A DNA stretch of 8,742 nucleotides from Eubacterium sp. GTDB taxonomy: Bacteria > Bacillota > Clostridia > Lachnospirales > Lachnospiraceae. The position numbers and the translations under genes are program-made. The DNA lies in assembly GCA_021442545.1 (NCBI GenBank), contig JABUSX010000451.1, forward strand, positions 1 to 8,742, in the 5' to 3' direction. Positions 7,423 through 8,742 of this stretch are shown here, piece by piece. Under the pieces are notes generated by a model. That model was given only the letters and a program-made list of their open reading frames with translations. It was not told where the DNA came from and searched no databases. Every line of letters starts with the position of its first letter. Within the stretch, counting starts at the first letter, position 1.

Positions 7423-7429
7423 TGAAAAG

Positions 7430-7456
7430 TTGTCATTTTTGCGAGATTATTTGTCT
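7430..7456 (-). promoter_or_regulatory. Paired direct repeat, putative AraC-family operator upstream of the regulator gene
   Basis: On the minus strand TGACAA (7435-7430) and AGACAA (7456-7451) are offset by 21 bp, with A-rich sequence 5' of each core as at the flavoenzyme operator. The proximal core ends 30 bp before the regulator's -10 box. The site could serve autoregulation, and could also act on the divergent thiolase promoter. Confidence 0.45.
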
Positions 7457-7478
7457 TAATTTGAAAATGCAATCAAAA

Positions 7479-7506
7479 AGACACTTCAACATACAATCAT
7501 TGACAA
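7479..7506 (+). promoter_or_regulatory. Putative AraC-family operator upstream of the thiolase-like gene
   Basis: On the plus strand TGACAA (7501-7506) has a weaker copy AGACAC (7479-7484) 22 bp upstream. The proximal core ends 31 bp before TATAAT at 7538, the same spacing and orientation relative to transcription as at the two minus-strand promoters. The distal copy is poorer, so this is the weakest of the three sites. Confidence 0.4.
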
Positions 7507-7514
7507 CAAACAAA

Positions 7515-7543
7515 AAGAAATAACTGCTTATAATTATTATAAT
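7515..7543 (+). promoter_or_regulatory. Candidate activator-dependent promoter of the thiolase-like gene
   Basis: A perfect -10 TATAAT is at 7538-7543. The -35 position 17 bp upstream (7515-7520) reads AAGAAA, a poor match. A second TATAAT at 7529-7534 is an alternative, also without a good -35. The leader to the start codon would be roughly 50 bases and includes a small GCTCA/TGAGC hairpin (7566-7581) before the ribosome binding site. Confidence 0.45.
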
Positions 7544-7598
7544 TTAATCAACAAAAATGAAAAAGGCTCAGCAGTTTGAGCGGAAAAAGGAGAGATAA

Positions 7599-8742
7599 AT
7601 GAATCCATTTAATCAAACAGATCCAAAACGGTTCGGACGCTCTGTTTCCATAATCGGTGTCGGGTGCACTCCGTTTAAGGAGACTCTGAATGATCCGGAT
7701 ATGATAGGGCTTACAGAAGGTGAGCTTTTCGGTCATGCGGCTATTATGGCAATGAAAGATGCCGGTCTTACGGCAAAAGATGTTGAATTTTATTTTCACG
7801 GTTCTGCTTCACCGCTCGGTTCAAGCAATTACCTTTCGCCGAATGCACAGGTGGCAGAATGGTTCGGAATGAGGGGCCGTCCTTCCATGCACCATTCTGA
7901 GGCATGCTGTACGGGATATTCTGCTATTGATGTTGCGGCTATGGCTATTGCTTCAGGCAAATATGACTGTGTTATCACAGGATGTGTTGAGTTTGGTGAT
8001 GCAGTTGCCATTCAGGGGAAACCGGCATATGTCCGGGAGCATTTCTCGTTCGAGGCCTTTCAGCGTTCAACAGAATGGCTTCTTGACAACGCATATACGC
8101 GTCATCTGATGTCAAATACAGGTCATGATGACTGTGCCGGCTGGTATGCCGAACATGCAGGCCTGTCAGTCGAACAGATGGATAAGGTGCTTTGTCAGCT
8201 GGCAATCACTGCAAGACGCAATTCCGCCAGATCACCTCTTGCCATAGATAATATTACCTATGATGAAGTTGCAAAAGAAGCGGGCTTCGGAGATGTCATG
8301 GAATACATGCAGTCGGAAAACAACCCCAAGATCGGACAGTATCAGCGGATTTCCGGCCTTGAGCATAAATGTGACGGTGCGGCAGCGGCTGTTCTGTGCG
8401 CTACGGACCTTGTTGAAAAATATACTGAAAATACACCGATAGAAATTCTGGGCATCGGAAATGCGGCTCTTGAGTATTCTAATCCGAGGCTTGAGATCAC
8501 ATGTACCTATGAGGCTGCACGTCAGGTGACCAATATCACGGGACTTAAGCCCGAGGAGATAGACCTCCTTTATGCAAATGATTTTGTTATTTCCTCACAG
8601 CTTCTTGCGGCAGAGGCAAGCGGATATATTCCCGATAAACAGGCCTGGAAGTATGTTCTCGACGGAAGGACTGCGTATAACGGAGACAAACCGATCAATC
8701 CCAACGGCGGACGCTGCGGCTTCGGTCATGCACACGCCGCAT
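7599..8742 (+). CDS. Thiolase/SCP2-like acyltransferase or aldolase, 3' end beyond window
   Basis: 381 codons are open to the right edge, probably lacking only a few dozen C-terminal residues compared with thiolases of about 390-420. Thiolase-fold enzymes make or break C-C bonds next to a thioester through a reactive Cys. Here Cys103 lies in EACCTG, matching the C-x-S/T-G nucleophile motif, followed by an IASGKYDCVITGCVE block (117-131). The C-terminal glycine motif reads GGRCGFGHA (370-378) with His377 where thiolases have G-H-P. The second catalytic His, normally in a H-D-A/C-F motif, is not seen: the region reads LYANDFV (324-330). These changes suggest a non-thiolytic relative. Known examples are the PhlC-type acyltransferase component, which has G-H-A, and SCP2-like retro-aldolases such as Ltp2, where Tyr replaces His. 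Such proteins often need a DUF35 Zn-ribbon/OB-fold partner, which could lie downstream. GGAG six bases before ATG 7599 supports the start. It is divergent from the regulator. Confidence 0.9.
   Translation, partial: MNPFNQTDPKRFGRSVSIIGVGCTPFKETLNDPDMIGLTEGELFGHAAIMAMKDAGLTAKDVEFYFHGSASPLGSSNYLSPNAQVAEWFGMRGRPSMHHSEACCTGYSAIDVAAMAIASGKYDCVITGCVEFGDAVAIQGKPAYVREHFSFEAFQRSTEWLLDNAYTRHLMSNTGHDDCAGWYAEHAGLSVEQMDKVLCQLAITARRNSARSPLAIDNITYDEVAKEAGFGDVMEYMQSENNPKIGQYQRISGLEHKCDGAAAAVLCATDLVEKYTENTPIEILGIGNAALEYSNPRLEITCTYEAARQVTNITGLKPEEIDLLYANDFVISSQLLAAEASGYIPDKQAWKYVLDGRTAYNGDKPINPNGGRCGFGHAHAA

Noticed and set aside
7500..7534. TTGACA (7500-7505) plus TATAAT (7529-7534) as a conventional promoter for the thiolase gene
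   Set aside because: The spacing is 23 bp, well outside the usual 16-19 bp. The TTGACA is better explained as part of the operator element.
7566..7581. Small GCTCA/TGAGC hairpin in the thiolase leader
   Set aside because: The stem is only 5 bp with no T-run and no extended conserved structure; too weak to call a riboswitch or attenuator.
7548..8205. Minus-strand frames under the 5' half of the thiolase gene
   Set aside because: They are antisense to a conserved enzyme and have no recognisable product or ribosome binding site.

Overview
The window looks like chromosomal DNA of an anaerobic, moderately AT-rich Firmicute, most likely a gut- or rumen-type Clostridium/Lachnospiraceae. This is inferred from strong GGAGG-type ribosome binding sites, short AT-rich intergenic regions, and the gene families present: BaiCD/BaiH-like flavoenzymes, an AraC regulator fused to a GH39-like domain, and an RbsA/MglA-type ABC ATPase. 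No RNA gene, CRISPR array, transposase or phage gene was seen, and no stretch without a gene exceeds 300 bases.

Layout. Positions 1-1493 (minus) hold a nearly complete sugar-type ABC transporter ATPase that runs off the left edge. Positions 1494-1704 are intergenic and carry a weak candidate promoter, an 11-bp tandem repeat and a perfect 23-bp inverted repeat just downstream of the next gene. Positions 1705-2781 (minus) encode a glycerol-dehydrogenase-like polyol/alcohol dehydrogenase. It is tightly coupled to 2793-4760 (minus), an FMN/4Fe-4S/FAD enoate-reductase-type flavoprotein. Positions 4761-4986 hold an intrinsic terminator and a promoter/operator. Positions 4987-7350 (minus) encode a 787-residue AraC-type regulator with a C-terminal GH39-like barrel. 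Positions 7351-7598 are a divergent control region. From 7599 (plus) a thiolase/SCP2-like enzyme runs off the right edge.

How they may work together. Three promoters (thiolase, AraC regulator, flavoenzyme-dehydrogenase operon) each have a T/A-G-A/T-C-A-A element 30-31 bp upstream of a good -10 box, a poor -35, and a second copy 21-22 bp further upstream. That is the expected layout for an AraC-family activator, so the regulator probably controls itself and both enzyme units. Its GH39-like half keeps the nucleophile-type SEWN motif but lacks the usual W-x-x-N-E-P acid/base motif. This suggests a glycoside- or sugar-sensing module rather than an active glycosidase. The thiolase-like enzyme and the flavoenzyme both depart from their families' catalytic motifs. 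The set may be a small inducible module that modifies a carbonyl- or enone-containing, possibly sugar-linked, compound. The substrate cannot be read from the sequence.
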